From contig OX031068.1 in the NCBI GenBank assembly GCA_943736015.1, positions 28,962,296 through 29,026,295 of the forward strand: a stretch of 64,000 bases of DNA. The letters are read 5' to 3'. The notes beneath the pieces are model-generated. The model did no database searches and was not told where the DNA came from. It saw only the letters and a list, made by a program, of their open reading frames with translations. The position numbers and the translations under genes are program-made. Below, in pieces: positions 33,516-46,500 of this stretch. The stretch comes from Tridacna crocea (Eukaryota; Mollusca; Bivalvia; Cardiida; Cardiidae). Each line of letters opens with the position of its first letter. Positions within the stretch are counted from its first letter, which is position 1.

Positions 33516-35119
33516 TGATCAGCATCGTGACAAAAGGAAATACAGTTCTAAATGATTCTTTTCCCTACTTTTTTTTTGTTCTGAATTTTAACCTTAATCT
33601 AGGATTGGCTTTTTTATATGTACATGTATATATTAAACTATTGACAGACATTCACATTTCCTTTGGATATGATGATTCTATCATATAACTATACAACGGT
33701 AGTTATATCAGTATATGTACTAGTATGTAATTCAGTCTAGTTTTTTCTTGTCATGATTTTTCATATTACTTTTTGGGTAAAAAAAACGTCTAGCAGATAT
33801 AACTAAAGAAGTTTAATTTTGCATAAAGCATGCGTTTTCACACCTCAGCGTTAGTCACATTCGTTGCGCAAAAAACATTGCGTGATTAATAACTCAACCA
33901 AATAAACAAGGTGATCAACGGTATCGATGAAAAACCTTAATACTTCAGTTTATTGTATCAAAAGACTATCAAGGACACTTACATCGGTAAACATGTATAT
34001 GTTGTAGTCCAGGATTCCAGTTTAGCTAGGCAGTTCTACAGTCTGCCTTAACCAAATTTTGATAATTTCTCGTTGAATACTAGGCGTCTACATATGAATC
34101 ATCTTACTTTTAAACGTAAATCCCAAAATAAAAGAAGTTTTAGTCAGAAATTCAGAATAAATATAAATGTTGAATGTTTTGAAAACAGCGCGATTGTGGA
34201 AAAATCATATAAAATGCTTTAATTGAAAATACCTCTCAATTGTAAACATAATTAAATCAATATGTTTAAAAAAAATATTAGAAAACAATGCATTTTGATC
34301 TACACAAAATTTGAATCCTAATTTGTTCTAGGCAGATTCTGGACCTGCCTAGATTCCAATCTGGCCTACGACATATATATATTTTCTTTCCTCTTCTTCT
34401 TTTTTTCAGAAAATTATGATTTGAATTAATGTTATAATTCTTAATATACACTATCATTCAAGAATCTTTGAACCATTATTCTCTTAAGGTGCTCATTGTC
34501 CCTCTGCTTCTCTCTTTCTCTCTCTAAATTATCTTGGGGGCGAAACGACTAGGGGAGGAAATGGTCTGGGGCGAAACGACTAGGGTCCGGGGGCGAAACG
34601 ACTAGGGGTGAAAAATAGAGGCGAAACGACCAGGGGGGAAACGACCAGGGGGGGAAACGTCTTGGGGGCGAAACGTCCTGTTACCTCTTTGATTATAGAA
34701 CAAGAAAAAATAAGAAATTTGTTCTTCAGGATCGACAATGGTTAATCGAATAAAACAAAAGTTCCTTGTTGTCAGCTCAAGCATATTTTCTTCAAACCTA
34801 ATATTCATATCATGTATAAGTTATATATTTTTTGTAATGTAGAATTCGAAATATTGTTCATGTTATCCTTAAGTTAATATTGTGAAATTTATTCTATACC
34901 AATTTTTACGTAGGTTATTTTCTCAAACATGCAAGTCAATATTTCACAATGAAACTAATCCAAAGAAAATGAAATCGCAGAAATTCAGGTTAGAACCTTG
35001 AATGAAAATGACATCTTGTTTTTTGACTCGTCTTTCTATAATTATTCCGTATGAGCTACATCAAATTCACGTAGAATGACTCGTTTTCCTTACATTAACT
35101 ACAAAACCTGGAGTGTATG

Positions 35120-35460
35120 TGCGATCATGGGTTGGTTGGTTATTTCCGTTTATTTATCGTCGTTACCGTTTGCCCATCTGAGCGTCGCCACCAGAGGACG
35201 GTTAGATGTTACGGGGATAGTGCAATGATACAGGTCGAAACTACTGAGAGCTTCGCATGGTTCTTTAACGTGCACGGTGTATAGCTACCTTCAGTCTGAA
35301 GGTGTCTGCTCCGATGCTATTTTTGTGAAAGACCAGTCACAAAAATAGCATCGGAGCAGACACCTTCAGACTGAAGGTAGGTGTATAGCATCGTCACACG
35401 GTAGTACAGATAACTGTCCCCAAAGGCGATGTTACTTTCTGAGTGGTCTCCTCTGGGTAC
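35120..35460. repeat. Dispersed repeat (SINE-like) carrying a perfect foldback
   Basis: Contains GGTTCTTTAACGTGCACGG and GCGTCGCCACCAGAGGACGG words I associate with mollusc dispersed repeats (from memory). The foldback at 35286-35379 interrupts it. Confidence 0.5.
35286..35379. repeat. 94-bp perfect foldback between direct repeats
   Basis: Arms of 43 bp (TACCTTCAGTCTGAAGG ... TTTTTGTGA and exact complement) around AAGACCAG. GGTGTATAGC directly precedes (35276-35285) and follows (35380-35389). Confidence 0.9.
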
Positions 35461-35639
35461 AGAGACAATCCAGACAAAATCAGTTGAAAGTTCCGCACAT
35501 ATTTTGTGCGCAAGATTGAACTCTTATAATTTCCTAAATAGAGCACAAAACTATGATTTAAACATACCTGTGGCTTGCGTATTCAATATTCTTTCATTTG
35601 AAATATAAATATTTTTTTAATTCATAAAGCTGATCATGA

Positions 35640-35940
35640 GAAAATACCGTGCATTTCATCAGTGACCCGAGCTGTTTACGTCCCCGAAAACATTCAAAAT
35701 GGCTGCCACGCACGATAAATTTCGTCCGTGATTTTTCCGAGATAAACATGTTGTAAACAACTTCTACAAGCTTTTTATGTAATGAATGGTTTAACAACTT
35801 GTTTTTGGTCGTGATTAGTACTAAAATTTAATTGCATGTCACTGCAATACAGATAAAACCGACGAAACCGAAAGTAGGCATAGCGCTCTATATTTGCTAC
35901 CGGAAAATTTATGATGGACTTGAGACGGTACGGTGTACAG
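35640..35940. promoter_or_regulatory. Candidate promoter or first-exon region upstream of ERCC5
   Basis: Locally CpG-richer, repeat-free sequence 1.6-1.9 kb upstream of the ERCC5 ATG, with TTCAAAATGGCTGCCACG at about 35692, a good match to the YY1 element that sits at many animal transcription starts. The ATG in it opens only a ten-codon frame. Weak evidence; the orientation of the motif fits ERCC5. Confidence 0.3.
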
Positions 35941-35944
35941 TATA

Positions 35945-36140
35945 TATCCAAATATGAAAAAGATCACCAGGGCGTCTCATTATTGAGACTATGTCACACG
36001 GGACCTCGGTTTAATTCTCATCCGAAAGACTATTAGTAATTCTTGTTGGTCTGCCGGGGATTCGAACCCACAACATGTAGTGACCCGAAACATTGTGTTC
36101 ACGTGTCCTACGCTCCACCTACTGCGCTATATCGGTTGGT
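35945..36140 (-). repeat. tRNA-derived SINE, family 5
   Basis: In reverse: TAGCGCAGTAGGTGGAGCG (A box) and GGGTTCGAATCCCC (B box). A folded cloverleaf is not convincing because the anticodon region is too long. Confidence 0.65.
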
Positions 36141-36194
36141 ACGATCATGGGCACTTGCTATACCCTGAGAAAATGGGCTGTAGAATACAGGGTG

Positions 36195-36270
36195 CATATG
36201 CAGAGCTCCAAATAAAATAGAGTGATGGTTTTTTTAAGTTGAAATCACTCACTCTATCTGGCACTCTGCA
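36195..36270. repeat. Short foldback of the AGAGGGAGTGATT family
   Basis: TGCAGAGCTCCAAATAAAAT and ATCTGGCACTCTGCA ends around a T run. Confidence 0.65.
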
Positions 36271-36620
36271 TATGGAAATGCTGAACATTTTCTCCCTTTA
36301 CTATAATGTTATCACACTTTGACAGACAGATTACATGATATTCATTATTCACATTCAATTTGCTTTCTGCAAATGTTTGTAATATGTACAAGCCTAAGAT
36401 TAGAATATCATTTTTTATTCAAGAGATAATCATTATTCCATTTGGATATGTTAAAAATATTGCAGACTTTTTATCAGCCCAAAAGAAGAAGCCTTCTAAA
36501 AATGTTGTGAGATAGCCAGCATATTTCCTTTTCGCACAATGTCTTCTGTTTTTTCAAAGCTCTGCAAAACATACATATCCTACTAGATTGCATTGACTTT
36601 CAGCCAATTTGTTCAAAATA
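36270..36620 (-). repeat. Two decayed TTAA foldback MITE remnants
   Basis: The first (36270-36410) keeps CATTTTCTCC and GCTTTCTGCAAATG; the second (36446-36620) keeps AAGAAGCCTTCTAAAAATG and stem pieces. Confidence 0.5.
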
Positions 36621-36842
36621 TTTCAATGTTGATAGTTTGAAAAATCTTTCACCATTGAATCTATTATCACCTTCGTAAAGGAGATTGGCATTTACAATAA
36701 ACTGTGATATTTGCTCTATTGGGTTTTTTACCCATCTTTTGACATTCTGTACACACCTTTATATTAGATGTCTTGTCAATTCATTCAATCTTTCTCATCC
36801 CATTTTTTAAATTGCCGAGCTGATAGGGATTGCCCTGTCAAT

Positions 36843-37075
36843 TAATAATGTCCTTTATCCATATTAAAAATTCTGAAATAGACCACATTGAAAGTGTCTC
36901 CAGGTGATAAATTAAAAGTGCAACAAACAACACTTTCTGTCTTGATAGGGTACAAAACATTGTGGGGAAAAGTAGAAAATGCTGGTATCTAGCATTAACT
37001 CCTTTTTCCATAATGTTTTCAAATGCCGTCTGTCTCAGTGTCGTAAAAACCAGGGATTGTTTGGGAAAGGGTTAA
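36843..37075 (+). repeat. TTAA foldback MITE
   Basis: Arm A decayed, arm B good (AAAAACCAGGGATTGTTTGG). Confidence 0.8.
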
Positions 37076-37118
37076 GATCACACATTTTCCTTCTCAATAT
37101 TCAACCCTTTTAGTATCA

Positions 37119-37346
37119 TTAACCCTTTCCCAAACTGCAAATTTTCGACCAGACCAAATTGAAAGCATATTGCAGATGACAAATTAAAAGTTGCTAAAAA
37201 GATGATTTTGCTATATGATAGGGTAGAAAACATTGTGGGAAAAAGAGAAAATGCTGGTTACCAGCATTTTCTCCTTTTCCCACAATGTTTTCAAAGGCTT
37301 CTATTCCTGACCCGTAAAAACCAGGGACTGTTTGGGAAAGGGTTAA
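37119..37346 (+). repeat. TTAA foldback MITE, excellent copy, just upstream of ERCC5
   Basis: GGGAAAGGG subfamily. Lies 160 bases before the ERCC5 ATG. Confidence 0.92.
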
Positions 37347-37506
37347 TGTTGTCAAATCTTTTTCAGTTTAGAACTTTCACTTTTCTTGTCTCTGTTGTCT
37401 TTTAATACAGATATGTGTGCTAAATGGCCAAGGCTATTGATTTGCCATAAAACATCATCCATTCATTCATTTACAGTGACTTACTGGTAGCTCATATTGC
37501 TTTATA

Positions 37507-37594
37507 ATGGGTGTGCATGGCTTGTGGCAGCTGATAAGCTCAACAGGAAAACCTGTACCACTAGAATCTCTGGAGGGAAAAGTTCTAGCTGTTG
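37507..37594 (+). CDS. ERCC5: ERCC5 exon 1: start of the XPG N block
   Basis: Reads [29 protein letters not shown] and one base of Asp30, with donor TTG|GTATGT. Starting MGVxGLW is invariant in XPG/FEN1 nucleases, because the processed N-terminus is near the active site. A MITE begins 15 bases into intron 1. Confidence 0.95.
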
Positions 37595-40500
37595 GTATGT
37601 GTAAACTTTTAACCCTTCACTACACAATTCAGACTTTTAACACCCCTGTGAAAGAAGCCTTTTGAAAACATTGTGGGAAAAGGAGAAAATGTTAGTAACC
37701 AGCATTTTCTCCTTTTTCCCACAGTGTTTTCTTTCCTACCTAAAAGAAATTTCAATTTTTTCAGCCACATTCATGTTGTCTTCTGCAAATGCTTTCAGTT
37801 TGGACCAGTCTAAAACTTTGTCATTTGGTAAAGAGTCAATCTTTTACTAAATAATTTCATTCTTTATACAGTGTTCTTGTCTGTCAGTGTAGCTCAGTGA
37901 TTAGCATTTATCTGACTCATAGCCTGATGGTTGTGGATTCGATACCCAGTTGTAGCAAACTTTCTTTTTTTTTGCAGGTTTTGGCATCTCACCTCTGCAT
38001 ATTAGAAAACTTGATTTCGGTGATTTTTACTGAATGTTTTTTTTTTTTTTCATTTTAAAGATAATTCCTGTCGTTTCAGCCAGATTTCAGTAATGGCCTG
38101 TAAAGTTTCCAATGTGTATAAGTCTAGGCTTTTTGACACAAAGTTTAGGGGAATTCACAGCCTACAAGTGGTAACTTTCCAAAGAGACCTTCTTGTTGGC
38201 CTAAGATGAACAATGGTTTAACACATGTTAACCATGCATTATAAAAGATAAGCTTAATGCATCTGCAAAAAATACTGACCCAGGTCAGCCTGTGCAATCT
38301 GCTCAGGCTGACCTTCACTGATACTTTTTGCTTTTGGTAAGTTTTCTGTATGCTAAAGGACCAGTGTACCCACTGATTTTAAAGGATTTAAGATTAACTT
38401 TATTTCATGGATCCAACATTATGTGATAACTAGCTTGGTATAATGGACCATTGAGATACATTAAGCCTTTACCATATGAAAAAAATTTAGATTGGTCCAA
38501 ATTGAAAGCACTTGCAGAACACAAAATAAACATAACTGAAAAAGTGAAATTTGTTTCCAGCAGGCTAGAAAACATTGTGGGAAAAGGAGAAAATGCTGGT
38601 TTTCAAAGGGCTTCTTCCTCAGTGTTGTTTAAAGTTGGGATTGTTTGGTAAAGGGTTAAGCCTCTGTTGCCAGAGGGTGGCTTGTATAATACTAAGTATA
38701 TTTCAGATGTCAGCGTATGGCTTCACCAGCTGTCAAAAGGGATGCGAGATGGGTCTGGCAACCCAATACCTAATGCCCATTTACATGGGCTGTTCACCCG
38801 TATTTGTAAGCTGTTACATTGCAGAATCAAACCTGTTTTTGTGTTTGATGGTGGAGTACCAACTCTGAAAAAACAGACACTGGTAAAATGACTTTTTTCT
38901 TGACAGCTTGATATTTTTTACAACCCTTTACCAAATAATCCTTTTTTTCCTTTTTTTTTTTACAATCCTGGGAAAAAATCCCTTGGAAAACGCTGTGGGA
39001 AAAGGAGAAAATGCAAGAGAGAAATCATTTCAGTATAGTGTCCTTGGTTGTCTGCAAATTGCTTTTGATATGGACCAGTCTAAAAATTTTTTTGTTTGGT
39101 AACGAGTCAATGATATGTTTAGAATCATTACCATAGGATAGAAATTTATACATGGCAGATTTAAAGCATTTGAAGATGACAATCTAAGTTCTGGTAACCA
39201 GCATTTTTTACTTTTCCGCAAAAACTTTTGTGTCCTGTTAAAGGCAAAGTCGTATCTCGAGCCACACTGAATTTGTCTGAAGTGCATTAAAAGCAGACCA
39301 GTCTAAAATGGTTGCATCTGGTGAAGGGTTAAAAGTATTTATCAATTTCATTGGTAGGAATTTAGTGTTGTTGTGTTGATGATGTATTTCAAATTGATGG
39401 ACTTACACCTGGCCTATTGTCATTCAAACCACCTTTGTGGCAAAGAAGAAATATCAATGAAATCATTAAGAAAATTAGTTGCCAGCATTTTTCTCCTTTT
39501 CCAACAATGTTTTGAAAAGCTTTCTTTCTTAGAGGTGATAAAAATCAGCATCGTGTGGTAAAGAGTTAATAGTGACCGTCATCAATTCTTTTAAAGAAAT
39601 AGGCCCACATGGGAATTTGAATTTGTTGCTGGATGGTCTCAAGTTGGTTCCAGTTTCGTCACTCGGGCTTCACATGTTAAAAGTTGTAAATGAATGTTTC
39701 AGTACTTTCAGTACGTTGATATTATGCAACTAATTTTGATGCCCTTCTTATACTTCACTTATCTGGGTTTTACCATACATTTATGTATTTGTATTTGAAA
39801 TTTATGATTTTACAGGCAAACAGAAAATCCCGCCGTGATGATGCCGAAAAATCAAGTGAGTTGATGCAACAGAAAATACTGACTAATCTTATAAGAAGTC
39901 AAGTGTTGCAAGCTGCGGCTGGGGACCTCTCGGGACCTATTGGACCCTACTACACAAAACCCAAGTCTAAGTCAGACAAGGATACTCTCTTTGAGCTCCC
40001 TCCCGTACCAGAAACATCAAAGAGGTTTGAAAAGCTAATTTTAAAATTTTCATAATTGACTCTTTTCAGATCATTAATAGTTTAGACAGGTCCAGTTTGA
40101 AAGAACATGCAGATGACATCATCGAAATAACACAAATGATGGGATTTGTACCAGATAACCTAGAAAACATTGTGGGAAAAGGAGAAAATGCTGATTGCCA
40201 GTATTTTCTTTTTTCCCACAATTCAACAAAATTTATATGCCACTAATGATGGAATTTGTATCGGATGGTCTAGAAAACACTGTGGTAAAAGGAGGAAATG
40301 CTGGTTCTCCTTTTAACTCATTACTAAACAACAATATGTTAGGCTTGTTCAAATTTAAAGCATTTGCAGACAACAAAATGAAAGTGGCTGAAAATTTGAA
40401 ATTTCTTTTGTGAAGGGTAGAAAACACTGTGGGAAAAGGAGAAAATGCAGGTTATTAGCATTTGCTCCTTTTCTCTCAATGTTTTCTATAAGCTTCTTTC

Positions 40501-43500
40501 TCAGGGTTGTTTAAAGTTGTCACTGTGTATTTTGTCCTGTTCTGGATTTTCACCAGGGTTGTTTAAACATTAGATTGACTGAGATTGACTTTTTTTGATT
40601 CTATATAAAACCACACACATACTAACTCTTTAACAAATGACAATTTTCTGCTTTACCAAATTGAAAGCATTCGTAGACTACAAGATAGTTGTTGCCCAGG
40701 TGATGAATTCTGTCTTTAGTAGGATGGAAAACGCTTTGGGAAAAGGAGAAAATGCTGGTTACCGGCATTTTTCTTTTCCATTTTCCACAGTGTTTTCAAA
40801 AGGCCTCTTCCTCGGGGTTGTTATAAGTCAAGATAGAGGTAAAGGATAGAAAAATATTATGTTACTATCAAGAAATTACCTCAGTTTTTTAACTCTTTAC
40901 CAAATGACAAAATTTTAGAGTGGTCCAAATTGAAAGCACTTGCAGATGACAAAATAAACTTAACTCAAAAATTGAAATCTGTTCTCAGCAGGATAAAAAA
41001 CATTGTGGGAAAAGGAGAAAATGCTGGCTACCAGCATTTTCTCCTTTTCCCACAAAATGTTTTCAAAAGGTTTCTATATTAGGGTCATAAAAACCAGGGA
41101 TTGTTTGGTAAAGGGTTAAGTGGTATATTTCCTATTTTCTAACAGGTATTTAAATGAAAACATACATAAAGAAGAAGCTTTCATAGAAAGACGTGAATTA
41201 CAAGCCATGATAGAGGTAAGTAGCTTGCCATATCACTGAGGTGTATTTCATTGTCATTAATGGCGGAGTATGAATGTTTTGGCACATAAGGTAAGACCCA
41301 TCTGTGTTCATAATCTACAAAACTGGAACCATATTCACAAAACTATCCAAAGTTGAATTCTATATTTTAAGACAAGCCCTCAGACTGGTGAAGATAATCC
41401 CAAATGGCCTATCAAAAATCTAGTCTTGGAGAGTGAAAGCAGCCCCAAGGCTCAAGCCCTTTTTATACAAACATGAGTCCAGGGCCAGCATTCGCCAACC
41501 ATTCTGAAGAACATTCTTTGTTGTATTCTCCAGAATTTTCTTTATTTGAATGATTGATTTTATGATGTAAAATGATGTTTTCAACAATATAACAGTTATA
41601 TCACAGTAGTCAGTGCACCTATCCATGCTTTCCAGGAGTTTCTTTTACCAGTATTTCACACAAAACTTTTTCCAAGCCACTTGCTACTTTCCCACATAAC
41701 GGTCATAGAAACAATGGTCAGCGGTGAGAGAGGAATGAATCCTGTTGCAATGACTATCATCAATTGTCTGTATCAAATTGGCCAAGCTGGGATTGAACCA
41801 GCAATCCTGTGTTCTCAAGTCTTGTATATTACCTACTGAGCTACCAGAGAGTGCTTTTCAATATTTGAAAGTAACACAACTTCTGATTGGCTAAACTAGC
41901 TAGTTTAGCCAGTCAGAAGTTGTGTTACTTTCAGATTCAGAAATTGTTGGAGAAATTGACAGTCACAGGCACAAAAACAAATAACATCACTTTAATAATA
42001 TCCATTTTGTCATCTATAAATGCTTTCAGTTTGGATAAAGCTAAAATATTGTCGTGTAGTTAAAATTTAGACACCTTTCTGCTATTAATACTTTCTTCTG
42101 CAATTTATTTTATTATTATTTTTTTTAAGATACGTTGGATAAAGGACAAATTGTTTGGAAAGAGCAGTTTCTCCAACTACCACAATGTAATTACCTGTAA
42201 TAATGTGTGCAGCCTTCATTCATGGTACCGATACATAGTTTATTGGATTGATTGATTAAGTCATCAACTGCAATTTAATCTATGGGTAATTAAGCTTTGC
42301 CAAATAATACCTGAGGAAAACAGTTTATGAAAAAGAAAAATTAGGAAAGGAGAACATGCTTGTAACCAGCAATTTCTCCATATCCTACCGTATTATCTTC
42401 CGTTTCAGAGATATATTACATTATTTTAGTTAATCCATTACCACACAGCAAAATTTTAGACCTATCCAAATTGAAAGCATTTGCAGAAGACAATTTCAAA
42501 GTGACTCAAGTGTTGGAATTTTGCTTTGATAGAGTAGAAAATTTTGTGGGAAAAGGCCTCTTCGTTGCGGGTGTTAAAAGTCGTCATTGTGTGGTAAAGA
42601 GTTTTTCGTCAACACGTAATATCAGTTTGCTGAGGTGTAAATTTTGTCGTCTGGCACTGAGCTACACACTAAACTAACAAAAAAAAAAAAAAAATTGAAA
42701 GAGACATGTCCTTTTTTTGTCTTTTCAGGAAGAGTATGAGGACCTTAATGAGATCAATGTAGAATCAGAAGATTTCAAATCACTTCCTGCAGAAATTCAG
42801 CATGAGATTATCTACGATATCCAACAAAATAGAAAAAATTACAACATGTCCAAAATAGCTGAACTGCCATCAGTAAGTTACTTTTTTGTTTGTTGTCTTA
42901 ACCCTTAACTGCATAATGCCGACTTTTGACGCTCCTGGAAAAGAAGCCTTTTGAAAACATTGTGGGAAAAGGAGAAAATGCTGATAACCAACATTTTCTC
43001 CTTTTCCCACAATGTTTTATACTCTATTAAAGAAAAATGACACCATTTGAGCTGCACTGAAATTGTCGTCTGTAAATGCTTTCAATTTGGACAAGGCTAA
43101 AATTTTGTGGTCTTAACTCATTACCACACGAGAAAATTTTAGACTGGTTCAAATTGAAAGCATTTGCAGACGACGAAATAAAGGAGACTGAAAAATTAAA
43201 ATTTGTTCTGGGAAGGGTAGAAAACACTGTGGGAAAAGGAGAAAATGCTGGTTACCAGCATTTTCTCCTTTTCCCACAGTGTTTTCAAAAGGCTTCTTTC
43301 TCAAGGGCGTCAAAAGTAGGGATTGTGTAGTAATGGGTTATGGGTTGAGTGCCAGGCCTAGTAGCTCATTATTGAGTGTATCAGAATCATGGTCTAGTGG
43401 TTTGGGATTTGATTCTCGGTTGCAGCAATTCCAGCAAGTTTGTGCCTCTTACCTCTGATGCATATGAGAAAAGTAGTGGGTGGCTTGGAAAGAAAAGTTG

Positions 43501-46500
43501 TGTCAGTACTGATGTGAGAAGCAAACCAGGAAACATACATATGTGCATTGACCAATGTGAAAATGGTGCTAAACTCCATTCCACACAAAGAAGCAAACAA
43601 TTTTCTGAAGTCATTGTTTGATCAACTAATTTCACACCAGACACAACCATCTTTCTAAAATCCCCAGGAAGGAGGCCTCATAAGAAATATTTTGCAAAGA
43701 AGAATGTACCATTGACCAGCAATCTCTCTTTTTCCTTCAAGAAATTTAAAGCTATTTTCAATAAATTGCAGGAGTCTTTGGTGAAGGGTTAACTCTTTGC
43801 CAAATGACAAAATTTTAGACTTGTCTAAATTGGAAGGATTTGAAGACAACAAAATAAGCGTGACTCAAAAATTGAAATTTCCTTTAGGAAGGGAGGAAAA
43901 CGTTGTGGGAAAAGGAGAAATGCTGGTTACCAGCATTTTCTCCTTTTCCCACAATGTTTTCAAAAGGCTTCTTTTTCAGGGTTGTTAAAAGTCAGGATTG
44001 TGTGGTAAAGGTTTAACTCATTTCTTCCATCTTCCAGGATTCAAATGATTTTTCAAGCTACCAGATGTCCAAATTACTGAAACACAGCAAGTTACACAGC
44101 AGATTGGAAGAGGTTAGGAAAGAAATCAACACTCGTCAAACCCAGGATCTGAGTAAATACTACAGTCAGGACCTGTATGGGACTGACGTTCAGTCACAGA
44201 GGCTTGTATCTGATGAAACATCACATATCCTGCTTATTAAAGGACTGAAAAACAAACAGAAAAATCCAGAAGAAGAGGAGAGGAAGAGAAAGCTTGAAAT
44301 GGAGAAAAGAAAAAAGAATAGAAAACTTTTAGAGAAAGTATTTCCAGGCTTGTCTGAAGATTCAAACTATACTGATGAACTGTTGCAGGACAGTGAAAAT
44401 GAAGGGTTAAAAGATTTAGATTTTTTTAAAGTAGAGCAGAAAGTGTTGAGTGATAAGATTTCCACAGAAAATATGGCTGAACATAAACAAGAGAAAGGGA
44501 ACAATGATTTGGCTTTTAAAATAGTTGATAAAGATAAAAGAGGTAACAACATTCCAAGTGTTGATGCTAAAAGTGTGTATAAGGATTTACCTGATGTTAA
44601 ACCACGATTTAGGCCAGCAATTGAAATTGAGACAGACTCAAGTGAGGAGGATGAGAAGAGGGAATTATCAAGGATGAGAGAGAATGGTTCAGCAGTTGAA
44701 CAGACTGCTGATAGTGCAAATACAATTATCATAAATGATGAAGTAATAGACAGTGAAGATGAAGAAATGCAGTTAGCAATAGCTCTATCTTTACAACAAG
44801 ACGACAACAGTGCAAAAGGACACAATGTTGTTAAAGATGATGATATAATCATCACAGATCTTAATGAACAGATTGAGATGCCAACAAATCATGAAGAGTT
44901 TAAAGAAATAAGTGCTGTTAATGGAACAACTGACGGATCTGAATGTTGGCATGATAATAAAGATGGAAACATAAATAAATACAAGAAGAGGAAACATACT
45001 CATGTAAGTTCTAAGGCACAAGATTCTGAAGTCAGGGATTGTAAGGTACAAATACAAGACAAAAGTAAAAGATCACAAACAAAAACGCCAAACAGAAATA
45101 AACAGTCATATTTAAAAGAACAAAAACCTGTGACTGTAACACGAAGGCAAGGTTTAAGGTCAAAGGCTCAATCAAAGTCACAATCAGGAGCCTGTATTTT
45201 CAAACGACAAATTTCTAACCTGTCAAATGAAGATAAAGCAGATGAGCCAGTTCCTAGAAAGGTTATCAGAACAGATTCAGAGAATGAGAAGAAAGATTTG
45301 GACAAAGAGGAAGACGGCGATGAAGATACATCAGAGGTTGAATCAAGAAGTGCTGCTGAAGTTTCTGATGAATCTGAGGGTATATTTGTTGTTGTCATTC
45401 AACCCTTAACCACACATTTCCTGCAACCCTGCGGGAAAAACCTTTTGGAAACATTGTAGGAACAGGAGAAAATGCTGGTAACCATCATTCCTCCATTTCC
45501 CACAATGTCTTCTACCCTTTGAATGATGAATATCTTGTAGTAAGTAAGAGTCAGGTTGTCACCTGCATATGTTTTTAATTTACACGGGACTAAAACTTTG
45601 TCATTTTCTAAAGGGTTTGGTTTGATATATAGTTAAATGTTTACTAAGCATAAAAAATTTTGATTTGTCTAAAATGACATCATTCATAGATGATCTATGA
45701 AACACATGTCAATAAAAATGAAAATATTAAATGCCATGGAAAGGGTAACAAAATTGTACAAGTAGGAAAAGGAGAAAATCCTGTTAACCAGCAGATGCCT
45801 TTATATCTACTGTTTTCAAGGAACAGTGGAATATGAGAAATCTCAGTAATATGACTAAACCACTCATGAAAGTAGCAGGTAGCAACACTTAACTCATTAC
45901 CAAACGACAATATTATAGACTTGTCCAAATTGAAAGCATTTGCTGACAACAAAATAAAAGTGACTGAAATTTGAAATTTGTTTTGTGAAGGGTAGAAAAT
46001 ATTGTTGGAAAAGGAGAAAATGCTGGTTACCAGCATTTTCTCCTTTTCCCACAGTGTTTTCTAAAGGCTTCTTTCTCTGGAGCGTCAAAAGTAGGGATTG
46101 TGTGGTAATGGGTTAAACAGTTCAAATATGTATTTTCAGAATAATTAGCTCTTTACCACATGACAAAACTGTAGACTTGTCTGAATTAAAAGTATTTGCA
46201 GAACATAATTTAGATGCATCTTGACACCATGAGATTTGATAGGGTAGAAAACATTGTTGGAACAGAGAAAATAATGGTAACAAACATTTTCTCCCTTTGC
46301 CCCACAATGTTTTAAAAAGCACTCTACCTTGGCCATTAAAAGTTGGGTTTTGTGTGATAAAGGGTGTTACTGGAGACCACTCCTTCATGCATGGCTTCGA
46401 CCCGATTTAATACAATACCTAACAACGGCATTGGGGAGATATCTCATTAGCTTAGTAGTTAAGGTATTGGCCTTTTGTTCGGGCATTGTACAGTTCGAAT

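Larger units (their letters stand above)
31618..34685. mobile_element. 3.07-kb non-autonomous element with minisatellite inverted ends
   Basis: Flanked by TCTTTGAT at 31610-31617 and 34686-34693. Tips share GGACGTTTCGCCCC. The left subterminal block (31625-31790) repeats CGTTTCGCCCCC / ACTAGT units and the right block (34535-34680) repeats the complement, GGGGCGAAACGACTAGG. The inner 2.7 kb has no transposase-like frame; it contains a MITE fragment and a small GC-run element (33330-33505). Confidence 0.8.

Noticed and set aside
36050..36140. Possible tRNA on the minus strand with GGGTTCGAATCCCC
   Set aside because: Spacing between A and B boxes is too long for a cloverleaf and no acceptor stem is seen; SINE-like.
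37202..37405. Many open frames on both strands with [22 protein letters not shown] translations
   Set aside because: They are translations of the MITE palindrome, recur at every copy in any frame that happens to be open, and have no coding support.
37885..37965. Possible functional tRNA gene
   Set aside because: A and B boxes are present but the acceptor stem does not pair and the same body follows in several other copies; it is a SINE.
44367..44855. 162-codon minus-strand frame opposite ERCC5 exon 6
   Set aside because: Mirror of the acidic, low-complexity coding exon; serine-rich content is the complement of the Asp/Glu/Lys codons.
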